Shown here in pieces: positions 7,130 through 15,004 of a stretch of DNA of 64,000 bases; within the stretch, counting starts at the first letter, position 1; every line of letters begins with the position of its first letter. The notes under the pieces were generated by a model. The model saw nothing but the letters and a program-made list of their open reading frames with translations. It was not told where the DNA came from and ran no database searches. The translations under genes and the position numbers were made by a program. Source of the stretch: CAYMPH01 sp964529415 (GTDB taxonomy: Bacteria > Spirochaetota > UBA4802 > UBA5550); contig CAZGWD010000008.1 of assembly GCA_964529415.1 (NCBI GenBank), positions 62,001 through 126,000 of the forward strand, read 5' to 3'.

Positions 7130-8761
7130 TTAAAAGGACTGGCCGAATAGCATTGATATCGACCAGTCTTCAGGACTGAAACCCACGCCGATTCTCATTA
7201 CTGTAGCAAGATTCCAGACTAAAGCAAGAGAGCCTCCATACGAAAGTTTGTAGTATTCCCACCTGTGGTTAGTAAAAATTTCAACCGGTTCATTGTAAAC
7301 GTTCTTCGCATCAAAAGAACCTATAAGTTTAAAGCCGATTCTCTGATTCCACAGCATGAATTCCCAGACCTTCCATCGAAGTTCAAGATTGAATGTTGTC
7401 ATTGCAGGTCCGATAAATCTTGCAAATTTATTACCTTTTAAAAGAGAGCTGGATTCAAGGCCATCTGCACGGTCTATCATAAATGGGAAATAGGACATTT
7501 CAAAAAAAGGTATACCGTTTGAAGCAGTTGTATAACCGAAACGGACTGCAAGTACAAGCGGATTCCAGATCAGAGGTGTATAAAATCTCAAGCCGAGAGT
7601 ATGCCTGAAATATTCATAATCAGAGCCGATCATCCTTCCTGCAGCTTCGAGATTGTAGTCGAAATACATGCCGATATTCGGATCAGGCTCGTAATCTCTT
7701 GTATCGAATGCAATGCCGAGCCTAACGTAATTGTTCCAGCCTCCATTGAATCCGAGAGGCTTTTCCTTCGTCAACAGGGAATAGTTTTTAGCTGTGTATC
7801 CCCTGAAATTATATTCGAATGCACGTCCATCCCATGGCTGGATCTGATACCAGCTTACGAGAAATCCTGATAAAAATTCAAAATATTTAGCAAACTTCGC
7901 TGAACTGTTGAACGAATAGCGCGGGGAAATATATGTGAATTTGTTATATTTTGCCTCGCTCATATCTCCTGCATTTGAAAACCCGAGTTCGTAGTCACGA
8001 AATGTCGAGTAGGTGTTTCCATATATGTCTGTAAGAGGTGTGGATGTAACTTTTTCGCCTGTACCGAAATAATTTGCATTTGTGTTGTATCTGAATTCAA
8101 AGTATGTGAATATTCTGAAGTTGCTTCCAAGCACATTGAATTTGTCGAGATTGAGCCTGTACTGCTGAAATCCGCCAATAGAAACAAGAGCATGAAGAAA
8201 AACCTGCAGGTCGTAAGGAGACCTGTTAAAGAATTCACCATCTTTCGGGCCGTTGTCGTAAAAGTAAATTCTTCCGCCGAAAATCATGCTGTTTTCAGTA
8301 TTGTAGATAACCCAGGGCAGTCCTGTGAAATACCAGTTTTCTTTTTTCTTGGCAAGCTCCTCTTCTCTGAGCCTCCCTTTCTGTGAAGGGTTGGAAATGC
8401 TTTTTATTTTGCTTCGCGGGATTCTGTTTTCTTCAGGTGAATTTATTGCTTTCCTTAAATATACAGCCTCTTCATCCTGATCAACGATATATCCATTTAT
8501 GATTCCATTGATCCCGAGATTGATTTCTTTTTCTTTAATAAATTCATTATCATTTTTAATGCGGAGAACAGTTTCTTTTTTAATTATCTGTTCCGGTTTT
8601 CCTTTAGGGGTAATGATGATATCACCCTTGGGATCTATATTTTTTTTAATTTCCCCTTCGATGATTTTCCCGGATTTTAAAAAAACTGATTCAGCATGTA
8701 CAGTATTTAAAAACAGAAAAAAACAGAAAAAAGAAAAAACAATTTTGAACGGGTAATTCAT
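7130..8761 (-). CDS. Outer-membrane beta-barrel protein with N-terminal beta domain
   Basis: The 543-residue protein has a signal peptide cleaved near AHA/ES (about residue 24). The first mature 100 residues form repeated small beta units (SVFLKSGKIIEGEIKK, then LRIKND). From about residue 140 the protein has alternating aromatic/polar strands typical of an outer-membrane barrel. The terminal part contains DTRDYEPDPNIGMYFDYN, resembling Omp85/D15 surface-antigen barrels, and the C-terminus ends in aromatic SMLFGQSF. It is the last gene of a minus-strand operon after thiolase and MBL hydrolase; its start is 3 bp from the MBL stop. The function is unknown; membrane insertion or transport of a hydrophobic compound are options. 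Confidence 0.8.
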   Translation of the reverse strand: MNYPFKIVFSFFCFFLFLNTVHAESVFLKSGKIIEGEIKKNIDPKGDIIITPKGKPEQIIKKETVLRIKNDNEFIKEKEINLGINGIINGYIVDQDEEAVYLRKAINSPEENRIPRSKIKSISNPSQKGRLREEELAKKKENWYFTGLPWVIYNTENSMIFGGRIYFYDNGPKDGEFFNRSPYDLQVFLHALVSIGGFQQYRLNLDKFNVLGSNFRIFTYFEFRYNTNANYFGTGEKVTSTPLTDIYGNTYSTFRDYELGFSNAGDMSEAKYNKFTYISPRYSFNSSAKFAKYFEFLSGFLVSWYQIQPWDGRAFEYNFRGYTAKNYSLLTKEKPLGFNGGWNNYVRLGIAFDTRDYEPDPNIGMYFDYNLEAAGRMIGSDYEYFRHTLGLRFYTPLIWNPLVLAVRFGYTTASNGIPFFEMSYFPFMIDRADGLESSSLLKGNKFARFIGPAMTTFNLELRWKVWEFMLWNQRIGFKLIGSFDAKNVYNEPVEIFTNHRWEYYKLSYGGSLALVWNLATVMRIGVGFSPEDWSISMLFGQSF

Positions 8762-8764
8762 TTA

Positions 8765-9853
8765 TCAGCTGCATCCTATAATCTGTTTCAAATCGGAAGA
8801 TATTTTATCTGTTGGTGTATATATGTTATTATCAGCAGATTCTTTTTTTGCAGCCATGCCGTTTTCTTCAAGAAACATGAGAGTCAGGGATATCCATCCT
8901 TCAGCAAGATAAAATTTCCTGAAATTTTTATAACCGTACAGCTCAATTAAAATACTTCTTGCTGTGCATCCGGCTGCAGCATTTCTAATCAATATTTTTA
9001 TAATCTGATTTATTCTTTTTAACCGCAATTCAATAATCAGTTTTATCCTTTTTTTCGGTTCTGATACAGGCCCGCCATGTGCTGCAAGGATCAATTCAAG
9101 TTTGGGTAGCTTAAGCATGGAGTTCAGCGTGCAGAGATAATCTTTTAAATTTGAATCCGGCGGTCCAAGCCATGGCGTTATTGATCTGAGAACATTGTCT
9201 CCTCCGAGAAGTATTCCTTTTTCTTCGTTATATAGAGAAATATGGTCTCTGCTGTGTCCGGGTGCTGGCAGGATTAACCATTCGGAACCACCTGCATTGA
9301 TGCTTGAGTTTTCTTTTATTATTTCATCCGGTTTTCCGGGGTATTCTATTCCATATAAGAATCTGTAAAAATACGATGGAAAATTTTTCAGGGTGAAAAT
9401 TATTTTTTTTATAATGTATGAATTTTTAATTATATAAAGAAATTCATCCCATTCACTTTTTTTAATATGACGGGCAAGATTCACAGATTCGCGGATTTTT
9501 GAATAATTGCTTATATAAGATTCTCTTGAGACTAAAATTTCAGCCTGCTTTTCTGTAAGGAGAACTTTTGATCCGAGAGCCTGCCTGATCTTGCGCAGAC
9601 CGGAGAAATGATCCGGATGCGTATGGCTGATAATAATCCTTCCAGGAGAAAAGCTGATTCCCCTTGAAGAGCAGATTGATTGTATCTCTTTGATCTTCGT
9701 TAAGAAATGAGAAACAGCTTTTTTTTTACCGTGTCCTGCATCGAAAATCAGAGAATTCTCCCCGGCTATTACAAATATATTAACGGAAAAGTTTGTCTTA
9801 AACAGACTTGCAGTTTCCGTTATCATGAATATGCCGGGATAAACCTCTCTCAT
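8765..9853 (-). CDS. MBL-fold metallo-hydrolase
   Basis: The 362-residue protein shows the zinc-binding motif HTHPDH (His77, His79, Asp81, His82), a later APGHSRDH histidine, the bridging Asp in LLGGDN, and the last His in LAAHGGP. A metal-dependent hydrolase fold is therefore complete. About 80 C-terminal residues form a helical region resembling the winged-helix tail of LACTB2-like/hydroxyacylglutathione hydrolase-like proteins. It lies 6 bp after the thiolase gene and directly before the outer-membrane protein, suggesting a thioesterase or lactonase acting with thiolase products; this is inference. Confidence 0.87.
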   Translation of the reverse strand: MREVYPGIFMITETASLFKTNFSVNIFVIAGENSLIFDAGHGKKKAVSHFLTKIKEIQSICSSRGISFSPGRIIISHTHPDHFSGLRKIRQALGSKVLLTEKQAEILVSRESYISNYSKIRESVNLARHIKKSEWDEFLYIIKNSYIIKKIIFTLKNFPSYFYRFLYGIEYPGKPDEIIKENSSINAGGSEWLILPAPGHSRDHISLYNEEKGILLGGDNVLRSITPWLGPPDSNLKDYLCTLNSMLKLPKLELILAAHGGPVSEPKKRIKLIIELRLKRINQIIKILIRNAAAGCTARSILIELYGYKNFRKFYLAEGWISLTLMFLEENGMAAKKESADNNIYTPTDKISSDLKQIIGCS

Positions 9854-9859
9854 TTTCTG

Positions 9860-11041
9860 TTAAAACATCTCAATAGCAACAGCTGTTCCCATGCCGCCGC
9901 CGATGCAGAGTGTTGCAATACCTTTTTTTGCAGAGCGTTTTTTCATCTCATGAATTAGGGTTGTGAATATTCTCGCACCTGAAGCGCCGATCGGGTGACC
10001 AAGCGCTATAGCACCGCCGTTTACATTTACTTTTGCTGTATCCCAGCCCATTTCTTTATTAACTGCAACTGCCTGAGCAGCAAAAGCTTCATTTGCTTCA
10101 ATTAAATCGAGGTCTGAAGCTTTCCATCCTGCAATCTGCAGAGCTTTTTTTGAAGAAGGAATCGGACCAAGTCCCATAAGTTCAGGCGCAACACCGACTG
10201 AAGCGTATGATACAATTCTTGCTATAGGTTTTAATCCGAGCTCTTTAGCCTTCTCCTCGGACATTATTACTGCAGCTGCAGCTCCGTCATTTATGCCTGA
10301 AGCATTTCCGGCTGTAACAACTCCGTCTTTTTTAAATGCAGGCTTAAGTTTTGATAATGTCTCAGCTGTTGTTCCGAATTTCGGGAACTCATCTGTATCA
10401 AAAATTTTAGGATCCCCTTTTCTCTGCGGAATCATAACAGGAATTATTTCATCTTTGAATTTGCCGCTTTTAATTGCGTTTTCCGCCTTGTTCTGGCTTG
10501 CTGCGGAAAATATATCGAGCTCCTCTCTTGTGAGTTTATATTTTTCTGCAACATTTTCAGCGGTAATTCCCATGTGATAATTATTAAAAGCATCAGTAAG
10601 ACCGTCTTTTATCATCATGTCTGTTATTGGAGAGTCACCCATTCTGAGGCCCCATCTTGCTCCGTTAACTGAAAACTGAGATGAGCTCATGCATTCCATA
10701 CCGCCTGCAATAATAATATCTGCATCTCCTGCTTTAATCATTTGAGCTGCAAGGGACATTGCTCTGAGTCCTGAGCCGCAAACTTTATTTATTGTTATTG
10801 CCGATACTTCAATCGGAATTCCGGCTTTTACAAGAACCTGGCGGGCAGTATTCTGACCCTGAGCTCCCTGCAGGACATGGCCTAAAATGACATTTTCAAC
10901 ATCTTTTTCAGAAATGCCTGCCCGTTTTATAGCTTCTTTAACTGCAATAACTCCAAGATCAACTGCAGAAAAATCTTTTAACGATCCGCCGAAAGATCCT
11001 GTTGGAGTTCTTACTATGGATACAATTACCGGTTGTTTCAT
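9860..11041 (-). CDS. Acetyl-CoA C-acetyltransferase (thiolase)
   Basis: The 393-residue protein matches biosynthetic thiolases over its full usual length. The nucleophile is Cys88 in INKVCGSGLRAM. The histidine in GHPIGASGAR (His349) and the second catalytic cysteine (Cys379, in LCIGGGMGTA) are present, as is NEAFAAQA. It condenses or cleaves acetyl-CoA/acetoacetyl-CoA in the cytosol. As the first gene of the thiolase / MBL hydrolase / barrel operon it may serve fatty-acid breakdown or ketone/polyhydroxyalkanoate-type metabolism; the acyl-CoA synthetase at 26.6 kb fits the former. The ATG start follows AGGT-type purines and gives the normal N-terminus MKQPVIVSIVRTP. Confidence 0.95.
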   Translation of the reverse strand: MKQPVIVSIVRTPTGSFGGSLKDFSAVDLGVIAVKEAIKRAGISEKDVENVILGHVLQGAQGQNTARQVLVKAGIPIEVSAITINKVCGSGLRAMSLAAQMIKAGDADIIIAGGMECMSSSQFSVNGARWGLRMGDSPITDMMIKDGLTDAFNNYHMGITAENVAEKYKLTREELDIFSAASQNKAENAIKSGKFKDEIIPVMIPQRKGDPKIFDTDEFPKFGTTAETLSKLKPAFKKDGVVTAGNASGINDGAAAAVIMSEEKAKELGLKPIARIVSYASVGVAPELMGLGPIPSSKKALQIAGWKASDLDLIEANEAFAAQAVAVNKEMGWDTAKVNVNGGAIALGHPIGASGARIFTTLIHEMKKRSAKKGIATLCIGGGMGTAVAIEMF

Positions 11042-11171
11042 TTTTTACCTCGTAAAATAGTTGTTTTTTTTATTCAATTTGGAAGGGCAATGCGTGTCAA
11101 ATCAAATTCTGGGAAAAATTGGTATTCCCGGGAATACTCCAATGTCCGGTGAAATGATTGATATGGAGAAA

Positions 11172-11354
11172 CAATGGAACACGGATAACACGGATTTTTA
11201 GGATTTTCACGGATAAGGGATTTTATTTAATTATACTGAAATTTAATATTAATCATGATGAAATATATTGTGCCGCAATACACGTAAGGGTTCAAAATTT
11301 TGAACCCTTACGCTTTTTAAAAACAATAATATCCGTGTCATCCGTGTTCTATTG
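11172..11354 (+). mobile_element. MITE-like element, copy 1
   Basis: This 183-bp non-coding element has terminal inverted repeats of about 24 bp (CAATGGAACACGGAT at the left against the complement of ATCCGTGTTCTATTG at the right). A perfect 30-bp palindrome sits inside at 11283-11312, with CGTAAGGGTTCAAAA as one arm. It is over 90 percent identical to 13792-13973 in the same orientation. It encodes no transposase, so it would depend on one elsewhere. Short peptides can be read through it, but the two copies are not conserved as protein. The internal palindrome could also act as a transcription terminator for the flanking minus-strand operons. Confidence 0.8.
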
Positions 11355-11360
11355 ATTTTT

Positions 11361-12503
11361 TTATTCCGGCTGAATAATTATTTCAACTCTGCGGTTCTTT
11401 TTTCTGCCTTCTTCAGATACGTTTGATTCAATCGGTTTTTTGTCGCCATACCCGATATAACTTATCTGGGTCTTTTTGTCGCTGATTTGTGTTAAAAGAA
11501 AATCTCTAACAGTTTTTGCGCGCAATTTTGAAAGAATATCATTATATTGAGGATCACCGGTATTATCAGTATGGCCCTCAATGTTTATCGTATATTTTTC
11601 TTTGATGCTGTTTATGAACTGAACAAGCTGGTTGAATTTATCCTGGTTGCCGATTTTAAAATCAGATTTCCCTGTGTCAAAATACAATTCATTCAGTCTG
11701 ATTGTAATCTTTATATCATCAATTTTAAAATTCATATCCTTTTTATCTAATTTGTTTTCAGCAGCTGTTTCAATCTTTTTTGTATCGAGAAATTTTATTT
11801 CATTTATATGTCTTACTATGCAGATTTCCTCTCCATAGAAATCGTATACATCATTATTTTTAACCTGGAATGTGAAATTATACTTTTTAATATATCCTTT
11901 TACTATTTTATCACTATCGAGAGTATATTCAATTTCTTGTGTACCGGTTATTTTAACAGGAGTAAGAGGTTTTATTGATTTTAAATCCGGTATATGGTTT
12001 ATGTAGGATTTTGCATTAACTGTTATTATCCTGCTGTTTAAATCTGAACATTTATATATTATTTCAGCTGGAACAACAATCGTATCTTTAAATCCCCATC
12101 TTGATATATCAAAATATTCAGAAGATGATGATTCCCAGATCATACCTTTTTTGAAATTAATTTTTGAAAAATCCGGTAGGGATATATCAGTTGAGTCTTT
12201 TTCAACTGGGGTAAATGTGTTTTCTGTTCTAAGAAATTTTCCTTTTTTTTCAGAAATTTTTCTAAGACCGCCATTGTCTTCAACTATGTAATTTATTATT
12301 TCGCCATTGTACTTGTTGGAATCAAGGAAATCAAGAGAGCATTTTACTGTATTTTTAACTTCACCTTCAAAATGCTGGTTTATGTTTACCTTGACTTTAT
12401 GGGTTATATCAAAGTAAAATTTATTTGTATCGGTTGATTTTTTTTCAACTGCTGACGAATTTATTGTAAATATTATCGTAAATAAAATGAATATCTTTTT
12501 CAT
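11361..12503 (-). CDS. OmpA-family protein (C-terminal peptidoglycan-binding domain)
   Basis: The 380-residue protein has a signal peptide (about 1-18). A novel-looking beta-rich N-terminal domain of about 240 residues follows. The C-terminus (about 265-380) is an OmpA/MotB-type domain: LYFDTGKSDF, then the peptidoglycan-binding core IEGHTDNTGDPQYN, LRAKTVRDFL and the terminal GRKKNRRVEI with the binding Arg. It would anchor the outer membrane to the wall from the periplasm. It follows the barrel gene at 12518 after 14 bp, so the two likely form one unit. The pair is bracketed by the two MITE-like elements. Confidence 0.9.
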   Translation of the reverse strand: MKKIFILFTIIFTINSSAVEKKSTDTNKFYFDITHKVKVNINQHFEGEVKNTVKCSLDFLDSNKYNGEIINYIVEDNGGLRKISEKKGKFLRTENTFTPVEKDSTDISLPDFSKINFKKGMIWESSSSEYFDISRWGFKDTIVVPAEIIYKCSDLNSRIITVNAKSYINHIPDLKSIKPLTPVKITGTQEIEYTLDSDKIVKGYIKKYNFTFQVKNNDVYDFYGEEICIVRHINEIKFLDTKKIETAAENKLDKKDMNFKIDDIKITIRLNELYFDTGKSDFKIGNQDKFNQLVQFINSIKEKYTINIEGHTDNTGDPQYNDILSKLRAKTVRDFLLTQISDKKTQISYIGYGDKKPIESNVSEEGRKKNRRVEIIIQPE

Positions 12504-12517
12504 GATTGCCTCAAAAT

Positions 12518-13639
12518 TTAAAATCTGAAATTTAAGCCAAGTGTGAATGAAATCCAGGGTTTAGTATATTCGTATTTATTATAAGTATATGGATTTACAG
12601 TTAAGTTAAAATTTACAAGAGCTCGTAGAGCTACATTTTCATTAAAGTAAATATCAAATCCTGCATCTGCTTTAAGATTGAATAAGAAAACAGTGGTTGA
12701 AGGTAAATCAGCAAATTTGCGGGTATAAGGCCAAATATTTGAGTGCTCTATAAATTGTATTGTATGAAATGAAAACCCAACTCCAAATGAGAAAACAGGA
12801 ATAAATACTTTGTTAAATGGTATATGGAAATTTATTATTGGATTTAAATCAAAGTTTGGTGAGAATCCTTTATAAAGATCATATGTTGCCATAGGAGAAG
12901 GAGCACTAAGATATTCTTTAAATGGTGCAATATCATAACCTATCTGAGCTCCAACTGAGATCCAGTTTGTAAAATGGTAATAATAGGAAATATAAATTTC
13001 ATAAGTTTCATAATTAATAGCATTCTGTTCTGTTCCAAGATTAACTTTTCCAAACAAAGTATTGAATGTAACCCCCAGTGAATGCCTTAACAAGCTGCTT
13101 GCTGCATAATTTTTTATACCTATTCTGGTGGCAATGGCCTGTTCACTGGATGAAATGTATTTTGAAATAATAATTTCTTTTCTATTCAGATGAAGAGCTT
13201 TTATATCTACAACAAGCTTTTCATTTAAAATAGTTAAATAACCGTAAATTATAACATCGCAGAATTGATCTGTAATAATTTCTGTAAGCTGGTAATCTGT
13301 TACAGGTTTGCCTTTATTGGATTCATGAAGTTTTTTCAGCTTTTGGTCAGCATCCTTTGATGTAATAAGTGAAAAACCATTTTTAATTCCGGCAAAGCAT
13401 GATATGTAGGATTTAATATTCTCATTAAGAGTGCTGTATGTGTTTGTTTTTTCAGGAGATGTGAAATCCGAAACATAGATTCGTAATTGTTTTTTATCCG
13501 CGATTTTTTTTGAAAGTTCTTCCAAGAAAAAATCAACCTGTATATCGAGATCGTATCTTTCAGGCATGATGATGGATGCTGATTTTGCTAAAGATGAAGA
13601 TAGCAGAAATAAAGAAACAATGAATATTTTAAACTTCAT
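12518..13639 (-). CDS. Exported protein with C-terminal outer-membrane barrel
   Basis: I chose the start at 13639 because it gives a clean signal peptide (MKFKIFIVSLFLLSSSLAKS) and is preceded by an AAGGAT ribosome binding site; a start 33 bases further upstream would put 11 charged residues in front of it. Mature residues up to about 180 form a soluble alpha/beta domain (IRIYVSDF-like strand, FCDVIIYGYLTI) that resembles TolB-N-like or CsgG-like modules found in lipoprotein assembly. The rest is a barrel of roughly eight strands with aromatic girdles (YYFNEN... type turns) ending in LGLNFRF. The terminal Phe fits BAM-recognised barrels. Function unknown; operon with the OmpA-type gene. Confidence 0.75.
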   Translation of the reverse strand: MKFKIFIVSLFLLSSSLAKSASIIMPERYDLDIQVDFFLEELSKKIADKKQLRIYVSDFTSPEKTNTYSTLNENIKSYISCFAGIKNGFSLITSKDADQKLKKLHESNKGKPVTDYQLTEIITDQFCDVIIYGYLTILNEKLVVDIKALHLNRKEIIISKYISSSEQAIATRIGIKNYAASSLLRHSLGVTFNTLFGKVNLGTEQNAINYETYEIYISYYYHFTNWISVGAQIGYDIAPFKEYLSAPSPMATYDLYKGFSPNFDLNPIINFHIPFNKVFIPVFSFGVGFSFHTIQFIEHSNIWPYTRKFADLPSTTVFLFNLKADAGFDIYFNENVALRALVNFNLTVNPYTYNKYEYTKPWISFTLGLNFRF

Positions 13640-13791
13640 AATATAAGATCCTTGTTGTTTTTTATCCTTCATGAGGAATTAATTTCAATTGCAGAACTTT
13701 TTATAAATGGCAAGAAATATCTATAAATTAAATAATTATGTGATTTATGTTTAATAGAATAATTTTGTCAATTGAAATGTTTTTTTTAAAG

Positions 13792-13973
13792 CAATGGAAC
13801 ACGGGTGATACGGATTTTTAGGATTTTCACGGATAAGGGATTTTTTTTAATTCTACTGAAATTTAATATTAATCATGATGAAATATAATGTGCCGCAATA
13901 CACGTAAGGGTTCAAAATTTTGAACCCTTACGTGTTTTAAAAAACAAAAAATCCGTGTCATCCGTGTTCTAAT
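13792..13973 (+). mobile_element. MITE-like element, copy 2
   Basis: This is the second copy of the element at 11172-11354, direct orientation, 182 bp. Its inner palindrome is longer here (34 bp perfect, 13901-13934). The left terminal repeat has two changes relative to copy 1. The copies flank the OmpA/barrel operon 2.4 kb apart, so homologous recombination could delete or duplicate these two surface genes. Confidence 0.8.
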
Positions 13974-14066
13974 ATTTTTTTAAAAAAAGCTATTATGGTA
14001 AGATCAGAAAAAAATATTGACTGCGGTATACATGAAATTAACTTATATTATAAGAAAAGAAATTCC

Positions 14067-14139
14067 GGGGCTGTAGCTCAGTTGGGAGAGCGCTTGAATC
14101 GCACTCAAGAGGCCGTCGGTTCGATTCCGATCAGCTCCA
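14067..14139 (+). tRNA. tRNA-Ala, anticodon CGC
   Basis: The 73-nt cloverleaf folds completely: acceptor GGGGCTG with CAGCTCC, D arm GCTC/GAGC, anticodon stem CTTGA/TCAAG with loop ATCGCAC, and T arm GTCGG/CCGAT with loop TTCGATT. The anticodon is CGC (codon GCG). The acceptor has the G3-U70 wobble pair that marks alanine tRNAs. The discriminator is A, and CCA is not encoded. It stands alone, downstream of a MITE-like element and upstream of a toxin-antitoxin pair, a common integration neighbourhood. Confidence 0.95.
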
Positions 14140-14205
14140 GAAAAAAGTTGCATTTGAGACACTGAGATATAATTATTTTGAGATAGACGTATTTCTGAAT
14201 AATCC

Positions 14206-14234
14206 TTGACAAATTAATAATTAATAGATATTAT
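14206..14234 (+). promoter_or_regulatory. Sigma-70-type promoter with inverted repeat for the toxin-antitoxin operon
   Basis: TTGACA (14206-14211) and TATTAT (14229-14234) are separated by exactly 17 bases. Between them, ATTAAT (14213-14218) and ATTAAT (14220-14225) form a perfect inverted repeat around one base. This is a natural place for the antitoxin to bind and repress its own operon. The ribosome binding site GGAGG and the antitoxin ATG follow about 40 bases downstream. Confidence 0.7.
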
Positions 14235-14274
14235 TTAATAAGCTAATTAATCCTGGTTCATCTGGAGGTAATTG

Positions 14275-14481
14275 ATGAATAATCTTGAAGATAAAATAAA
14301 AATTTTACCTGATGACTTAAAAAGGGAAGCAATAGATTTCATTGACTATTTAATTGAAAAAAAAGTCCAAAAGCAATCTTCAGGGAAAAGACCAAGCGGA
14401 TTAGCCAAGGGTATTTTTTTTATGAGCAATGATTTTAGTCAGCCATTAACTGATTTAGAATTAAAAAAGCTTGGGTTTTAG
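14275..14481 (+). CDS. Antitoxin of a VapBC-type pair (DUF2281-like)
   Basis: The 68-residue protein begins with a helical segment (LEDKIKILPDDLKREAIDFI) resembling the DUF2281 family seen with PIN toxins. The C-terminal half (GLAKGIFFMSNDFSQPLTDLE) resembles the disordered toxin-neutralising tail, where DFxxPLxDFE-like motifs contact the toxin. The first start in frame is TTG, but the ATG three bases later fits better with the GGAGG ribosome binding site at about 14264. Its stop codon overlaps the GTG start of the toxin gene by one base, giving tight co-translation. Confidence 0.85.
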   Translation: MNNLEDKIKILPDDLKREAIDFIDYLIEKKVQKQSSGKRPSGLAKGIFFMSNDFSQPLTDLELKKLGF

Positions 14482-14855
14482 TGAAGTATTTAATTGATAC
14501 ACATATTTTCCTCTGGTATATCGATGCTGATCCAAGATTAAACATCAGTTTTTATAAAACAATTGAAAATGCAGAAAATGAAATTTTTATCAGTACTGCA
14601 GCAGTCTGGGAACTAATAATAAAAGCATCTATAGGTAAATTCAAAAGTGAAATGTCTATTATTGAATTTATTAGTAAATATTGTTTATTACATAATATCC
14701 AGATAATTGATTTAACAATTGATGATTTAAATGGATTGGAATATTTGCCACAGCACCATAAAGATCCATTTGACAGATTGATGATTGTACAATCGAAAAA
14801 TAGAAAAATGATATTTATTTCAGATGATGCAATTGTAAAAAAATATTTCGAATAA
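14481..14855 (+). CDS. PIN-domain ribonuclease toxin (VapC-type)
   Basis: The 124-residue protein has the acidic residues of a PIN nuclease: Asp6 in LIDTHIFLW, Glu44 in AVWELIIK, Asp95 and Asp98 in HHKDPFDRLM, and Asp115/116 near the C-terminus. PIN toxins cut tRNA or rRNA in the cytosol and are held inactive by the upstream antitoxin. The GTG start overlaps the antitoxin stop. The length is typical for this subfamily (DTH..LW type). No truncation is seen, so the module should be functional. Confidence 0.92.
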   Translation: MKYLIDTHIFLWYIDADPRLNISFYKTIENAENEIFISTAAVWELIIKASIGKFKSEMSIIEFISKYCLLHNIQIIDLTIDDLNGLEYLPQHHKDPFDRLMIVQSKNRKMIFISDDAIVKKYFE

Positions 14856-15004
14856 TTGGCGCATTTATACCTGCATAACTAATTTGATTCCCCATTTAAT
14901 CTTTTCCTTCATTTTTTTTTCTCTGTGTCTCTGCGGCAAATTTAAAGAGTTGATTTATTCTATATTTGTTTGTAATTGGATAAAATAAAATTATTAATGG
15001 TAAA

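Noticed and set aside
11158..11355. 65-codon frame across MITE copy 1
   Set aside because: It reads through the terminal repeats and palindrome; the second copy does not preserve it, so it is not a gene.
14900..14945. CTCTGTGTCTCTGCGGCA-like stretch before the AOR gene
   Set aside because: It resembles dispersed environmental repeats, but only one copy is in this window, so no repeat call is justified.
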